Shown here one piece after another: positions 21,922-30,944 of a stretch of DNA of 35,261 nucleotides. Position 1 is the first letter of the stretch, and the number at the start of each line of letters is the position of its first letter. A program made the position numbers and the translations under genes. The stretch lies in assembly GCA_016929655.1 (NCBI GenBank), contig JAFGIJ010000193.1, positions 1 through 35,261 on the forward strand, given 5' to 3'. The notes below the pieces were generated by a model that was not told the origin of the DNA, ran no database searches, and saw nothing but the letters and a program-made list of their open reading frames with translations. This stretch comes from Clostridia bacterium (GTDB taxonomy: Bacteria; Bacillota; Clostridia; DUPQ01).

Positions 21922-23370
21922 TCACGAAGTGTATCCAATTATATCAGGAACTGAGCCTTCCGCATCCTGATATAAGAGGCCTTCATCTTCACTTTTATAT
22001 TCGTCAGGTTTTCTTATTTTTTTGAAATGGTTTTTTTCTACAGCATCACTCTCCTTGCTGTGCTTTAAAACCTCAACTAATTTTTCGCGCATTTCCTTTG
22101 CTTTCTCTCCATATATGATATTCTCAGCCCTGTTATGACACTCCATTGGGTCAGCCTTTTTATCAATAAGCCACTCCTTGTTGTCGGGGGTTGAGTGAAA
22201 ATACTTGTAGTTTTCTTCAACAATCATATACATTCCCTTGTCGCCGGTGTGATATTGGCTGACAATCGATCTGCTATACTCTTCATCATATAGATTAGAC
22301 CCGTCATAACTTTCATCACCCTCTATTCCGGCATAATCAAGGATGGTCGGAACAATGTCAACCAATGAAACAGGTTCTTCACACTTTACCCCCTGCTTGA
22401 TTCCGGGCCATCTGACAATCAATGGAACCCTGACCGCAGGGTCAAGAAATCCCCTTTTACCATAACAATTGAAGTCTCCGAGCATTTCGCCATGGTCGGA
22501 AGTATATATAATCAAGGTATCATCAAATATATTTTCTTCCTTGAGTTTATCAAATATTCTACCGACATTGAAGTCAATGAATGATATACATGCATAATAA
22601 TATGCCTTGATCATTCGCTCAAGTTCCATATCGCGTCCCTTGCTTTTATACTTATAACGGTTTTGTATCCTATTCCAGTAAGTCTGCATGGATTCCGGAT
22701 TTCCCGGCACAAACGGGTAATCCATATCAGGTGACCTATAGAGTTTATTCCATGGCACAGGAACTTCAAATGGAGGATGAGGTTTTATGATTCCACACAT
22801 AAGAAACATAGGTTTTGTTTTATCTCTGTTTTCAATCATTTCTATGCTTCTGTCAGCAGCCCATGTAGTGTGATGGTGCTCTGCCGGAAGCTGTGACGGC
22901 TGTGGGATATAGTACATCTCACTTCTGACTCCATGAACATCCTTGACATAGCCAAACCCCTTATCCATGAGATAATCTTTGTAATCATCCCGTTTTGCTC
23001 CGTTTACCTCCTCGCTTGTATAGCGTTTATCAAACCCCCACAAAGCCATGGTTCCGCCATCTCTGAAATTGAAATGCATCTTGCCGACTCCAAAAGTCTG
23101 GTATCCTGCTTTTTTCAAAGTTTGCATTACACTTTCATTGCCATCGGGCATCATACCATTCTTACTGCATCCGGTGTTGTGGCAATACTTACCTGTGAGT
23201 GTCGAATACCTGGCCGGAACACATACAGGACTTGGAGTATAAGCTTCCTTGAAAGAAGTACCGTCCTTCACAAGAGAATCAAGTACCGGGGTTTTTATTT
23301 TTTTATTTCCGAGCGAGTGAATTGTGTCATATCTTTGCTGATCCGTCATTATCAGTAAAACATTTTTCAT
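21922..23370 (-). CDS. Sulfatase, Cys-type (S1 family)
   Basis: A 482-residue sulfatase starting MKNVLLIMTDQQRYD. Cys50 in SPVCVPARYSTLTG is the formylglycine site; the motif is C-V-P-A-R, a common variant of C-x-P-S-R. GKMHFNF, IIKPHPPFEVP and TSDHGEMLGDFNCYGKRG complete the active site. As in its neighbour there is no signal peptide. The ribosome site AAGGAAAGGTGAT precedes the start. It lies 29 bases after the last pilus-type gene without an evident terminator and is separated from the second sulfatase by 102 bases with hairpins. The two sulfatases differ clearly in sequence and probably cut different positions of the same glycan. Confidence 0.9.
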   Translation of the reverse strand: MKNVLLIMTDQQRYDTIHSLGNKKIKTPVLDSLVKDGTSFKEAYTPSPVCVPARYSTLTGKYCHNTGCSKNGMMPDGNESVMQTLKKAGYQTFGVGKMHFNFRDGGTMALWGFDKRYTSEEVNGAKRDDYKDYLMDKGFGYVKDVHGVRSEMYYIPQPSQLPAEHHHTTWAADRSIEMIENRDKTKPMFLMCGIIKPHPPFEVPVPWNKLYRSPDMDYPFVPGNPESMQTYWNRIQNRYKYKSKGRDMELERMIKAYYYACISFIDFNVGRIFDKLKEENIFDDTLIIYTSDHGEMLGDFNCYGKRGFLDPAVRVPLIVRWPGIKQGVKCEEPVSLVDIVPTILDYAGIEGDESYDGSNLYDEEYSRSIVSQYHTGDKGMYMIVEENYKYFHSTPDNKEWLIDKKADPMECHNRAENIIYGEKAKEMREKLVEVLKHSKESDAVEKNHFKKIRKPDEYKSEDEGLLYQDAEGSVPDIIGYTS

Positions 23371-23399
23371 TTAGAAATCACCTTTCCTTCAAGGGAATG

Positions 23400-24119
23400 T
23401 CAGTCCTTAATAGGATCGGCATATTGAATATCCTCTGAATATCCAAAGGCTTCCTGCCACTCCCTCCATTCAACTATATTATATCGTGAACCACCTGAAA
23501 ACCGGATACCTGATACCTCATTCCCTGATAATTCTAAGGAATATCCAGGAAATTCAATCTCTATGCCAATATCAATATTCTTCTTTGTGCCCTCGTTTTC
23601 CTCACTTACAGTCAGGTTGAATAAAACACCGGCCACTGCCTCATCTTCAATGATGTGTCTGAAAATATCGCTTAAATATTCAAGGCTTGCATCGGGTAAC
23701 CTAGTTTCAATTAACGTTACAGCATGTAATATATACACCGCTTCCATTACTCTTTCAAGATATATTGATCTGGCTGCCTTTGGCAGTAATTCCGTCATAT
23801 TGAGATATACAAGTTTTTGCAGATCATCTGGCAGAACTGTTCCTTCTATCTCCAGAAATTCCTTTTTCTGCATGTATTCAACAGCTTTGACCTCTGCGTC
23901 ATAAAGTATACTGTCCAGTTGTGCAACACTCATCTCTGCCTGTGCTTCAAGCAAATAAAATTCCTTGGTCCAGGCCCCTGCCTTTTCAGTTAGCCTGACT
24001 GTTGCCAATGACGCAGTCAGGGCTGAAAGACCAAAAAGTGTCAATACAACCATCATCAGAATAACCAATACTGATGAAGCGCCCTTTTTATTCATAGGTT
24101 TCTTGAAGAATTCAATCAT
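23400..24119 (-). CDS. PilX-like pilus-associated membrane-anchored protein
   Basis: A protein of about 239 residues. After a short basic N-terminus (FKKPMNKKGASS) comes one hydrophobic helix (VLVILMMVVLTLFGLSALTAS), the layout of PilX-type minor pilins; no canonical GFTLxE site is present. The rest is predicted extracellular, with mixed helix and strand. The start at 24119 is preferred to a longer frame because GGGGG lies seven bases upstream and the overlap with the previous gene is only 8 bases. It is the last gene of the pilus-like cluster. The function is inferred from position and topology. Confidence 0.6.
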   Translation of the reverse strand: MIEFFKKPMNKKGASSVLVILMMVVLTLFGLSALTASLATVRLTEKAGAWTKEFYLLEAQAEMSVAQLDSILYDAEVKAVEYMQKKEFLEIEGTVLPDDLQKLVYLNMTELLPKAARSIYLERVMEAVYILHAVTLIETRLPDASLEYLSDIFRHIIEDEAVAGVLFNLTVSEENEGTKKNIDIGIEIEFPGYSLELSGNEVSGIRFSGGSRYNIVEWREWQEAFGYSEDIQYADPIKD

Positions 24120-24624
24120 TATTGTCCCCCATGTTCCTGTAATAATGGGCAGACTCAACTGATGCAAGCACTTTTTTTCTCTCTATATCCCGCATGCTGA
24201 CTTTTATATCAAATAAAGCAGATGAAACACCCCTTTGATCTTCAGCCACGCCGAAGGCTCCTTTTGTAAACAGTCCTTCTTCACTTGGCACTATTATCGT
24301 TACAAGGATATACCGTGGATTTTCCCATGACTGAACGCCTTTCCAGTTGCTGTCATAATATTGCGTCAAGGTGAAACTTCCATCAAAATCGGGTTCTGAC
24401 AAAATATCCGCCGTCAGCGGTTCATCTTTGGATTTCAATTTCTCCATTTCATTTAGAACATAGACCTGTGCTTTTTCAATATCCAGGTTTTTTTCTCGTA
24501 AATCATCTGCTGAAACAAACAGGCGCAGCATGACTCCACATACCAGACACAGGACTGCCACGGAAATGATGACCTCAACCAGTGTAAACCCACCATTGCT
24601 GCTCTTTGGTTTAAATTTTTTCAT
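24112..24624 (-). CDS. Type IV prepilin-like protein (PilV/GspI type)
   Basis: A protein of about 170 residues with a textbook class III prepilin N-terminus: a basic leader, then GGFTLVEVIISVAVLCLVCG, with cleavage expected after the second Gly and Glu at position +5. The remainder is a globular pilin-like domain. The ATG at 24624 overlaps the preceding stop as ATGA; an in-frame GTG at 24633 is the alternative. It should be processed by a prepilin peptidase, which is not encoded in this window. Confidence 0.85.
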   Translation of the reverse strand: MKKFKPKSSNGGFTLVEVIISVAVLCLVCGVMLRLFVSADDLREKNLDIEKAQVYVLNEMEKLKSKDEPLTADILSEPDFDGSFTLTQYYDSNWKGVQSWENPRYILVTIIVPSEEGLFTKGAFGVAEDQRGVSSALFDIKVSMRDIERKKVLASVESAHYYRNMGDNND

Positions 24625-25124
24625 TCCTGCCACGTCCTGATTCCTATTATCCTTTCCATCTTTTCAATATTGCCGCTGATATCGTAATATACAGTTGCTC
24701 TGAGTATGCCGTCGGACGGCTCCAGGGAAATTTCAAGATCATTGATTTCTACAATAAGTATCCCATCGTCCGGATCTGGATTCCTACCGTCAATAACATA
24801 AATCTCACGAAGTGCCTTTCCATCGTGAAATATATATGTAGACATACCTTCTTCCAGCCCACCATGCCTTATGAGCAGAGCATCTTTTCCGTCAAAGAAA
24901 CCTTCTATATATTCAATGGAGTCTTCCATGTCATTCTGTTTTACCTTCATATTTATATATGATAGAGCCGTACGTGCATTTTGAATGCTGCTGGAATTGC
25001 TGATTATTCTGGAATATGCCACTCTTCCAGAGTTCATGAGAACCACCATGGATGCCAGTACAATAACCATAAGTATGATAACTATAAACGATTCGATTGT
25101 TTTGTTTGTCCTGGTTTTTTTCAT
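24621..25124 (-). CDS. DUF4860-like pilin-related protein
   Basis: A 167-residue protein with a basic N-terminus (MKKTRTNKTIESF) and one hydrophobic helix (IVIILMVIVLASMVVLM), followed by a predicted extracellular domain containing SIQNARTALSYINMKVKQND. This pattern fits DUF4860, found in clostridial pilus clusters. The prepilin cleavage signal is degenerate (no Gly-Phe). It overlaps both neighbours by 4 bases, so production in fixed ratio with them is likely. Confidence 0.7.
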   Translation of the reverse strand: MKKTRTNKTIESFIVIILMVIVLASMVVLMNSGRVAYSRIISNSSSIQNARTALSYINMKVKQNDMEDSIEYIEGFFDGKDALLIRHGGLEEGMSTYIFHDGKALREIYVIDGRNPDPDDGILIVEINDLEISLEPSDGILRATVYYDISGNIEKMERIIGIRTWQE

Positions 25125-25459
25125 TTTTGCTTTCTATCCCTTTTACTGTATACCTCTATATCCGGCATATAATTTGCGGCAAACGCATCAAAATAGTATA
25201 CATAGTTTTCTTCATCAATTATCAAACCGTAATTTTGGGCAAGATATTCTATGGATGGAGGATAACTCCCCTCTGTGGCATAACACCTGACAGCATACTC
25301 TTTGATTGTTGTTTCAATTGATTCTTCCCTGATTTTGCCACTTGTTTTTTTAAGTGAAGGTATAAAAGCCAATATTGATACAGCAAATGCCATGATAACA
25401 ATAAACGAAATCATCTGGATGGCTATGCCGGAATAACTTTTTTTGTTTTTTTCAAACAT
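25121..25459 (-). CDS. Small pilin-like protein
   Basis: A 112-residue protein with an N-terminal hydrophobic helix (SGIAIQMISFIVIMAFAVSIL) and a short exported domain with CYATEGSYPPSIEYLAQNYGL. That motif resembles the GSYP loops of small pseudopilins. There is no canonical GFTLxE site. It begins six bases after pilC and overlaps the DUF4860 gene by 4 bases. A pilus or pseudopilus subunit role is inferred from position. Confidence 0.6.
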   Translation of the reverse strand: MFEKNKKSYSGIAIQMISFIVIMAFAVSILAFIPSLKKTSGKIREESIETTIKEYAVRCYATEGSYPPSIEYLAQNYGLIIDEENYVYYFDAFAANYMPDIEVYSKRDRKQK

Positions 25460-25465
25460 TTAATA

Positions 25466-26518
25466 TCATCCGATGGAATTCAGGATTCCCGTTACGGGAA
25501 GTATGACTGAAATCAATATGAACCCTACCAGCAGTGAGAGCACTATTATCATCAAAGGCTCAAGTACTGATGTCATCCTTTCGAGTTTGTCGTCGGTTTC
25601 CTTTTCCATTATTTCTGCAGCTTTTTCAAGGGTTCTGTCAAGACCTCCGGTTTCCATGGCAACAGAGAAAAGCTTGATCAACAGTTCAGGGAACAGTTTC
25701 AATTTACCAAGGGCAGTTTCAATTCGCTCCCCATGGCTCAGGTCATCTTCCGTCTGTCTTAGCTTTTCAGATATAATGCTGTTGCCTATAATTCCCCGCA
25801 GCATACCAATTGCTATTGTAATGTTTATTCCGCTTTTTATAAGCATAGCGAGATTTCTTGCAAAAACCGCCGCAATGTCAGAGCGATTTATTTTTCTGAA
25901 CCAAGGAAAATGAAGTTTCAGAAAGTCAACGTATTTTCTTCCCCGGTCTGTCACTCTCATGAGCATTATGGCGGCTGCTATAACCGCTATCACAATAATA
26001 ATCCAAATGAAATTGTTGGAAACAAACAGGCCAAAGTTCATTAGCCCCCGTGTCATGGGATTCATATCTCCACCCAGGGAAGTCAAGATATCATTGAACA
26101 TCGGCAGAACATAAAACAGCATCAGCACTATTACAGCCAGCATAAGTGTACCCAATATCAATGGGTAAGACACTGCCGAACGTATTTTCCGGCTGGTTTC
26201 CATTTGTTTTTCAATGGATGCAGCTGTTCTTTCAAGCATTATTGGCAGGTTGCCGCTTAGTTCACCAGCCTGTACCATTTCTACGAACAGCTTGCCAAGC
26301 ACTGCTTCATGGAGTCTGATAGCTTCATGAAAAGAAACTCCCTGGTTAAGCCTATCCGTAACATCCTGGCATATAACATTGATTTTGGGATTACGATTAC
26401 GCTCACTTATGATTGCAAGCCCCTGCTGCATGGGAACATCTGAGTCTGCAACAAGAGACAATTGCCTTGCGAACAGAGCAATTTCTTCCTTTTGCAGTGT
26501 TTTTTTTATAAATGCCAT
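25466..26518 (-). CDS. pilC: Type II secretion/type IV pilus inner-membrane platform protein
   Basis: A 350-residue GspF/PilC protein. Two T2SSF repeats are seen: the first with ARQLSLVADSDVPMQQGLAII and FVEMVQAGELSGNLP, the second with FARNLAMLIKSGINITIAI and LFSVAMETGGLDRTLEKAA. Three membrane segments lie near residues 115-140, 165-190 and 320-345. The N-terminus is about 50 residues shorter than in many PilC proteins. It forms the platform on which PilB/PilT-type ATPases act. It starts 15 bases after pilT. Confidence 0.9.
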   Translation of the reverse strand: MAFIKKTLQKEEIALFARQLSLVADSDVPMQQGLAIISERNRNPKINVICQDVTDRLNQGVSFHEAIRLHEAVLGKLFVEMVQAGELSGNLPIMLERTAASIEKQMETSRKIRSAVSYPLILGTLMLAVIVLMLFYVLPMFNDILTSLGGDMNPMTRGLMNFGLFVSNNFIWIIIVIAVIAAAIMLMRVTDRGRKYVDFLKLHFPWFRKINRSDIAAVFARNLAMLIKSGINITIAIGMLRGIIGNSIISEKLRQTEDDLSHGERIETALGKLKLFPELLIKLFSVAMETGGLDRTLEKAAEIMEKETDDKLERMTSVLEPLMIIVLSLLVGFILISVILPVTGILNSIG

Positions 26519-26533
26519 TTGTTACCCCCTGGA

Positions 26534-27607
26534 TCAACCCATCGCAAGATATCTATCAAAGAGTTGGATATCCTGAGCCTTGATTCTGGCTGCTTCTTCA
26601 GTAATTACTCCATCCTTGCACAACTGTGCAAGATTTCGTTCCAATGATCTCATGCCATCCATCTCACCCGACTGAATAAGATTGTTTATCTGGTAATTTT
26701 TGTTTTCACGAATGAGGTTCCTAACCGCCGGTGTAGCAATCATAACCTCTGATGCCGCTACAAGACCTTTGCCGTCTTTCCTTGGAATCAGCTGCTGCGA
26801 CACTACACCCTCAAGCACAGTAGCCAACTGGCTTCGCGCCTGATTCTGCTGATTGGTCGGAAAGGAGTCAAGTATCCTGTCTATTGATTTCACCGCCCCG
26901 ATGGTATGGAGTGTAGATAAAACAAGATGGCCTGTTTCTGCTGCAGAAAGTGCGATTGAAATTGTCTCAAGATCTCTCATTTCGCCAACCATGATTACAT
27001 CAGGATCTTCACGCAATGACGACCGTAGGGCCGTTGAAAAATCTGCAGCATCTTCTCCAATCTCCCTTTGGGTAATCATGCTCTTATTATGTGAATGCAG
27101 ATACTCAAGGGGGTCCTCAATGGTTATGACGTGATAATAATATTTTCTGTTGATTATATCAATCATACTTGCAAGAGTGGTTGATTTTCCACTGCCGGTG
27201 GCACCTGCCACAAGCACCAGCCCCTTGGTCTTTTTTGTCAGTTCCTTTATTATATCGGGTAGTCCCAGGCTGCTGAATTCGGGGATATCGATTGGAAGAG
27301 CTCTTACAGCTATTGCATATGTTCCTCTTTGCTTATAAATATTGCATCTGAAACGACCGAGTTTCGGAATGGAATATGAAAAATCGATGACCTTGTTCGT
27401 GAAAAGCTTTATTCGGGCTTCTTCATCAAGGTATTCGCCTATCATCAGATTAATATCATCGGGTCTTAATTTTTCAGTATCCTCAACAGGGGTCAGTTTG
27501 GAATTGACCCTTATCAGAGGCTTGCTGCCCGCACAGAGATGCAGGTCAGTTGCACCAAGTTCCATAGTTGTCCTCAGAAGGGCATCAATTGTATTTCTAC
27601 CTTCCAT
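26534..27607 (-). CDS. pilT: Twitching motility ATPase PilT
   Basis: A 357-residue hexameric ATPase. The N-terminal ATDLHLCAGSKPLIRVN, Walker A GATGSGKSTT (about residue 135), the Asp box VITIEDPLEYLH, Walker B with LREDPDVIMVGEMRD, and the His box TGHLVLSTLHT are all present. The motif sequence is that of the retraction ATPase PilT rather than the assembly ATPase PilB; the zinc-binding C-M domain of PilB is absent. It is the first gene of the cluster and has a good promoter upstream, overlapping that of the divergent sialidase-like gene. No pilB is encoded in the window. Confidence 0.92.
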   Translation of the reverse strand: MEGRNTIDALLRTTMELGATDLHLCAGSKPLIRVNSKLTPVEDTEKLRPDDINLMIGEYLDEEARIKLFTNKVIDFSYSIPKLGRFRCNIYKQRGTYAIAVRALPIDIPEFSSLGLPDIIKELTKKTKGLVLVAGATGSGKSTTLASMIDIINRKYYYHVITIEDPLEYLHSHNKSMITQREIGEDAADFSTALRSSLREDPDVIMVGEMRDLETISIALSAAETGHLVLSTLHTIGAVKSIDRILDSFPTNQQNQARSQLATVLEGVVSQQLIPRKDGKGLVAASEVMIATPAVRNLIRENKNYQINNLIQSGEMDGMRSLERNLAQLCKDGVITEEAARIKAQDIQLFDRYLAMG

Positions 27608-27653
27608 TTTTCACCCCCGGGATTTTATTGAAACAGGATTGTTCCACGAATCA

Positions 27654-27682
27654 ATTTTAACACAACGGTATTTTAGTGTCTA
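27654..27682 (-). promoter_or_regulatory. Promoter of the pilT operon
   Basis: On the minus strand TAGACA (27682-27677), a 17-base spacer and TAAAAT (27659-27654) form a SigA-type promoter, with a TG that extends the -10. Its -35 is one base from the -35 of the divergent promoter. Confidence 0.65.
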
Positions 27683-27683
27683 T

Positions 27684-27714
27684 TTGGCAGATACATGGTA
27701 TTAAGTGTTACAAT
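27684..27714 (+). promoter_or_regulatory. Promoter of the sialidase-like gene
   Basis: TTGGCA (27684-27689), a 19-base spacer and TACAAT (27709-27714), with TG one base before the -10. The spacing is long, but the extended -10 can compensate. Confidence 0.5.
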
Positions 27715-27741
27715 TACCATAAACAGGAAGAAGGTGGAAAA

Positions 27742-29277
27742 ATGAACAAGAAATATATAAACTGCACACTTTTGTACGAAGACTCAGTAAACAATATGAA
27801 CAGGGTTGTGAGGCTTGGAGACGGCAGTCTGTTTACTCTTGGGATTATTAAAAGGGATATCAACAATATGGGCAGTTATCCAAAGAGACAATTCATCTTT
27901 TCACGCCGCTCCAATGACGAAGGAATTACATGGAGTCAGCCTGAACCTCTTTTTGAAATTCCTGAAACAAGAAAATTTGTCGGTCTTGGGCAGTTTATGA
28001 TAAGCAGGGAAGGTGTTCTTCATGTCTTTATGTATCGCATATCTGAAAGAAGTTTTGAAAAAAACAGGTTCAGGGGAGATATCCTCCACGCAAGAATGGA
28101 TGACATCGCCGGAACCAACCTGAAGATACAGAAAATAGAGTGCCTTGACAGATATACGGGAGCCCTTAACAATCTTATCCAACTGGATTCGGGCCGTATT
28201 GTTGTACCTTTTTCTACATTGAATGATGAAAACGGAGTATTCCAGTCAAGTACAATATTTTCTGATGACGATGGTATTTCATGGAGTGTATCAAACCAGG
28301 TGGATGTTATAAGTGAGGAAACCGATGTTGAATCCGGTGCTGTTGAACCAGTTGTTGCTGAAGTAGAAGAAAATAAGCTTGTAATGATAATACGAACCGT
28401 ACTCGGAAGTTTCTTTTATTCCATTTCAAAGGACGGTGGTGCAAGCTGGAGCGAATCAAAGAAAAGCAATATCAAGTCATCAAACGCGCCGGCAGTACTT
28501 CAGAAAATGAAAGACGGGAGTATTCTCATTGTCTGGAACAATTGCAATGGCATGCCCATGAGGGGAGTTCGTTACAGCATGGCCAGGCAGTGTCTCCATG
28601 CAGCCGTTTCAGATGACGGATTAAAGACTCTCAGGGGTGTCCGGATGATTGTTTCAAAGACCAAGGGCGATCCCGACGATGTACTCAACTGCTACCCCTT
28701 TTCATCTCCTGCATCCGACAGTGCAGTGTTTATAAGAATGATGACGGTGCAGTCAAAGGATGGTGAAACCTGGCAGGAACCCAATGCCAAGCTTATACTG
28801 CTGGAAACAGATTTTCTCAACGAGACCGGTTTAAACGAAGGCTTCGGAAGCACCTGCATTAAAGCAACAGATGAAAAACCAGGTTATGAATTTAGTAACT
28901 TTTCTTACAGGCAAAAGGGCAGTATAAAAATGTCATACGAAAGTACTGCCGGGGTATCCAAGATTCAATTAATCCTTTCAGATAACTATATTGATGTCTC
29001 CAGCTTTAATCTCAGTAAGGATGATGAACAATACCGGGAATATATAAACGAAAACTACATCAGTGTTCCGGTCGCAATCAAAAGCATGCGGGGAACAATA
29101 AAAATTGAATGGGACAATGAAATAACCATTGATTGTAATGGCGAAATTTTTAAAATGCCAAATGGGTTCTCCGGATTCAATCATCTTGGGATTCTTGTTT
29201 CAGAAGGCGAAATCACTGTAAATGAAATCAGTGAGCAGTCCGAAAAAGCATGGCTTGATACAGGAATAGAATACTAA
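27742..29277 (+). CDS. Sialidase-fold (BNR/Asp-box) protein
   Basis: A 511-residue protein with a predicted six-bladed beta-propeller of the sialidase superfamily. Four Asp-boxes (S-x-D-x-G-x-x-W) are visible: SNDEGITW, SDDDGISW, SKDGGASW and a variant SKDGETW. The C-terminal ~130 residues form an additional beta-rich domain. There is no signal peptide. The start at 27742 follows AAGGTGG and is preferred to an upstream in-frame ATG at 27676 that lies inside the promoter. True sialidases carry an N-terminal Arg and a Tyr/Glu pair, which I cannot place with certainty, so the substrate may be another sugar. The gene is divergent from pilT. Confidence 0.75.
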   Translation: MNKKYINCTLLYEDSVNNMNRVVRLGDGSLFTLGIIKRDINNMGSYPKRQFIFSRRSNDEGITWSQPEPLFEIPETRKFVGLGQFMISREGVLHVFMYRISERSFEKNRFRGDILHARMDDIAGTNLKIQKIECLDRYTGALNNLIQLDSGRIVVPFSTLNDENGVFQSSTIFSDDDGISWSVSNQVDVISEETDVESGAVEPVVAEVEENKLVMIIRTVLGSFFYSISKDGGASWSESKKSNIKSSNAPAVLQKMKDGSILIVWNNCNGMPMRGVRYSMARQCLHAAVSDDGLKTLRGVRMIVSKTKGDPDDVLNCYPFSSPASDSAVFIRMMTVQSKDGETWQEPNAKLILLETDFLNETGLNEGFGSTCIKATDEKPGYEFSNFSYRQKGSIKMSYESTAGVSKIQLILSDNYIDVSSFNLSKDDEQYREYINENYISVPVAIKSMRGTIKIEWDNEITIDCNGEIFKMPNGFSGFNHLGILVSEGEITVNEISEQSEKAWLDTGIEY

Positions 29278-29319
29278 ATTGCAATTCAAACTGATATTAT
29301 TTAAGGATTTTTCTCGAAA

Positions 29320-30915
29320 CTAATCTCCGTAACTGAATCGGGAAGCACCCGGTATCTTTTCATTCTCATTGTTAAGATATTCCTCAACGCCAAGATTTTT
29401 CATTTTGGTAAAATAGTTATCAATGAATTCATCAATCATAATACTATTGTCATTTATAAAATCGTATAGCATATCTCCAAAGAGTTTCTCTGCTTCCTGC
29501 ATTGGAAGATATGGGTTTGACGGGCTTGGTGTCCTATAATTGAAATCATTTTGAATATTCAGATTGATAATTTTCTCATTTCCCAGCGGCACAATACTAG
29601 CCTGTTCAAAAGCCTTGCGAAGATATTGTGAAAACTGTTCTCTTTGAATATTTATTTCTTCATTTTCTTCATCTGAATGATGGGGTGTATAGTACTTATA
29701 GTTACCATCAAACCATCTATCTACAAGACCGACACCATAGTATAACCTAATACCATTGTCATCAATCGGTTCGGAAGTCCATTTGACTTCCTCCTCTGGA
29801 AGCGTTCTGACATATTCATATGATTCATCAAATTCGACAAACCAATCGCTTATCCCATATTTCCCAATAATTCTTCCTTTGTTGGTTGCAAGAAAAGTAT
29901 CGATGAACAAATCCAATGTGCTCTTTGGATCTGATACCCCCAGCGGTACATATAAGTGAGAATTATTATCATTAATGGTATGCTCAACACTGTCCTGTGA
30001 TAAATGTCCCGATATAATGTTATCCTGCATCCGATTGTACATGCCCACATATGTAAATAGATTTCCTTCCTCCCACAATATGTTTCTTGATGTTTCAGGA
30101 TATGAAAATTCTGTCCGAATGATTCCCGAGTCCGACAAATATCTGATTTGTAGTAGAAATTCTTCTAAATCAACATTGATAATCGTATCCTCGAACCGAT
30201 TGGTTTTTTCATTCCAAACAATTATGCCGTATCCGCCAGTATATTGGTCATTTACTATCATTCCGTATGCTTCAATGATATCCCTCAAATTATTCAATAC
30301 AAATCTTCTGTCAGTGTATATGACTGCAAAATCCTCATCGGTTTTATATTTCTCATTCACATCACCAAGAAGCTCGATTAATTCATCCACTGTTTCGGGA
30401 ATTTTATAATTATTTTCAGACATAATCTGATCCGAACAATACCTTCTGTCAAGGGAATATGAAAAACCAAGCGGCAGGTACCATATTATTCCATTTTTAT
30501 CCTTGAGGGCTTCTATAACTGCCGGCGGCAGGGAATTGAATGTCTCGTTCTCTTTCAGGTATTCATTCAAAGGATAAAAACTGTCCTCTCTATGTCCTAT
30601 GCTGTCCAAGGGGTTCCTGTGGTATATCAGCAGACCATCAAGTCCGGCAGGTGAGATGCCTTCGGAAAAGGTATACCTGCCATTTACTATTTCAATATCT
30701 ATTCCGAACTCCTCCATGACAACATCCGGAAATGTCTCAAGAACTATATCCTGCAGTTTCATTCCGTAAATCTTCAGGACAGGCTTCTCGTCTGTAATTT
30801 CAGTTATATAAGATTCAGAAGGATTCTCAATGTCTATGTTTGGTCTGTTTTCTCTATTACAGGACGATAATGGTAAAATGGCTGCAAGTAATAACAGCAT
30901 GATTAATTTTTTCAT
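29320..30915 (-). CDS. Solute-binding-like lipoprotein linked to a two-component system
   Basis: A 531-residue lipoprotein with signal peptide MKKLIMLLLLAAILPLSSC, Cys19 being the lipid site. The mature part resembles family 1 extracellular solute-binding proteins of sugar ABC importers: an N-terminal lobe with PDVVMEEFGIDIEIVNGRY, then WYLPLGFSYSLDRRYCSDQI and IPETVDELIELLGDVNEKY. The start at 30915 is preferred to 30948 because GGAGG lies four bases upstream. No permease or ATPase gene is adjacent; the gene follows a histidine kinase with 29 bases between them. A sensing role, presenting a ligand to the kinase, is an inference. The gene ends 42 bases from the convergent sialidase-like gene. 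Confidence 0.7.
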   Translation of the reverse strand: MKKLIMLLLLAAILPLSSCNRENRPNIDIENPSESYITEITDEKPVLKIYGMKLQDIVLETFPDVVMEEFGIDIEIVNGRYTFSEGISPAGLDGLLIYHRNPLDSIGHREDSFYPLNEYLKENETFNSLPPAVIEALKDKNGIIWYLPLGFSYSLDRRYCSDQIMSENNYKIPETVDELIELLGDVNEKYKTDEDFAVIYTDRRFVLNNLRDIIEAYGMIVNDQYTGGYGIIVWNEKTNRFEDTIINVDLEEFLLQIRYLSDSGIIRTEFSYPETSRNILWEEGNLFTYVGMYNRMQDNIISGHLSQDSVEHTINDNNSHLYVPLGVSDPKSTLDLFIDTFLATNKGRIIGKYGISDWFVEFDESYEYVRTLPEEEVKWTSEPIDDNGIRLYYGVGLVDRWFDGNYKYYTPHHSDEENEEINIQREQFSQYLRKAFEQASIVPLGNEKIINLNIQNDFNYRTPSPSNPYLPMQEAEKLFGDMLYDFINDNSIMIDEFIDNYFTKMKNLGVEEYLNNENEKIPGASRFSYGD

Positions 30916-30944
30916 GATTCCTCCAATAAAATTGATATTTGGGT

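Noticed and set aside
26534-27607. Assignment of the ATPase as PilB/GspE
   Set aside because: Length (357), N-terminal ATDLHL and absence of the metal-binding domain fit PilT.
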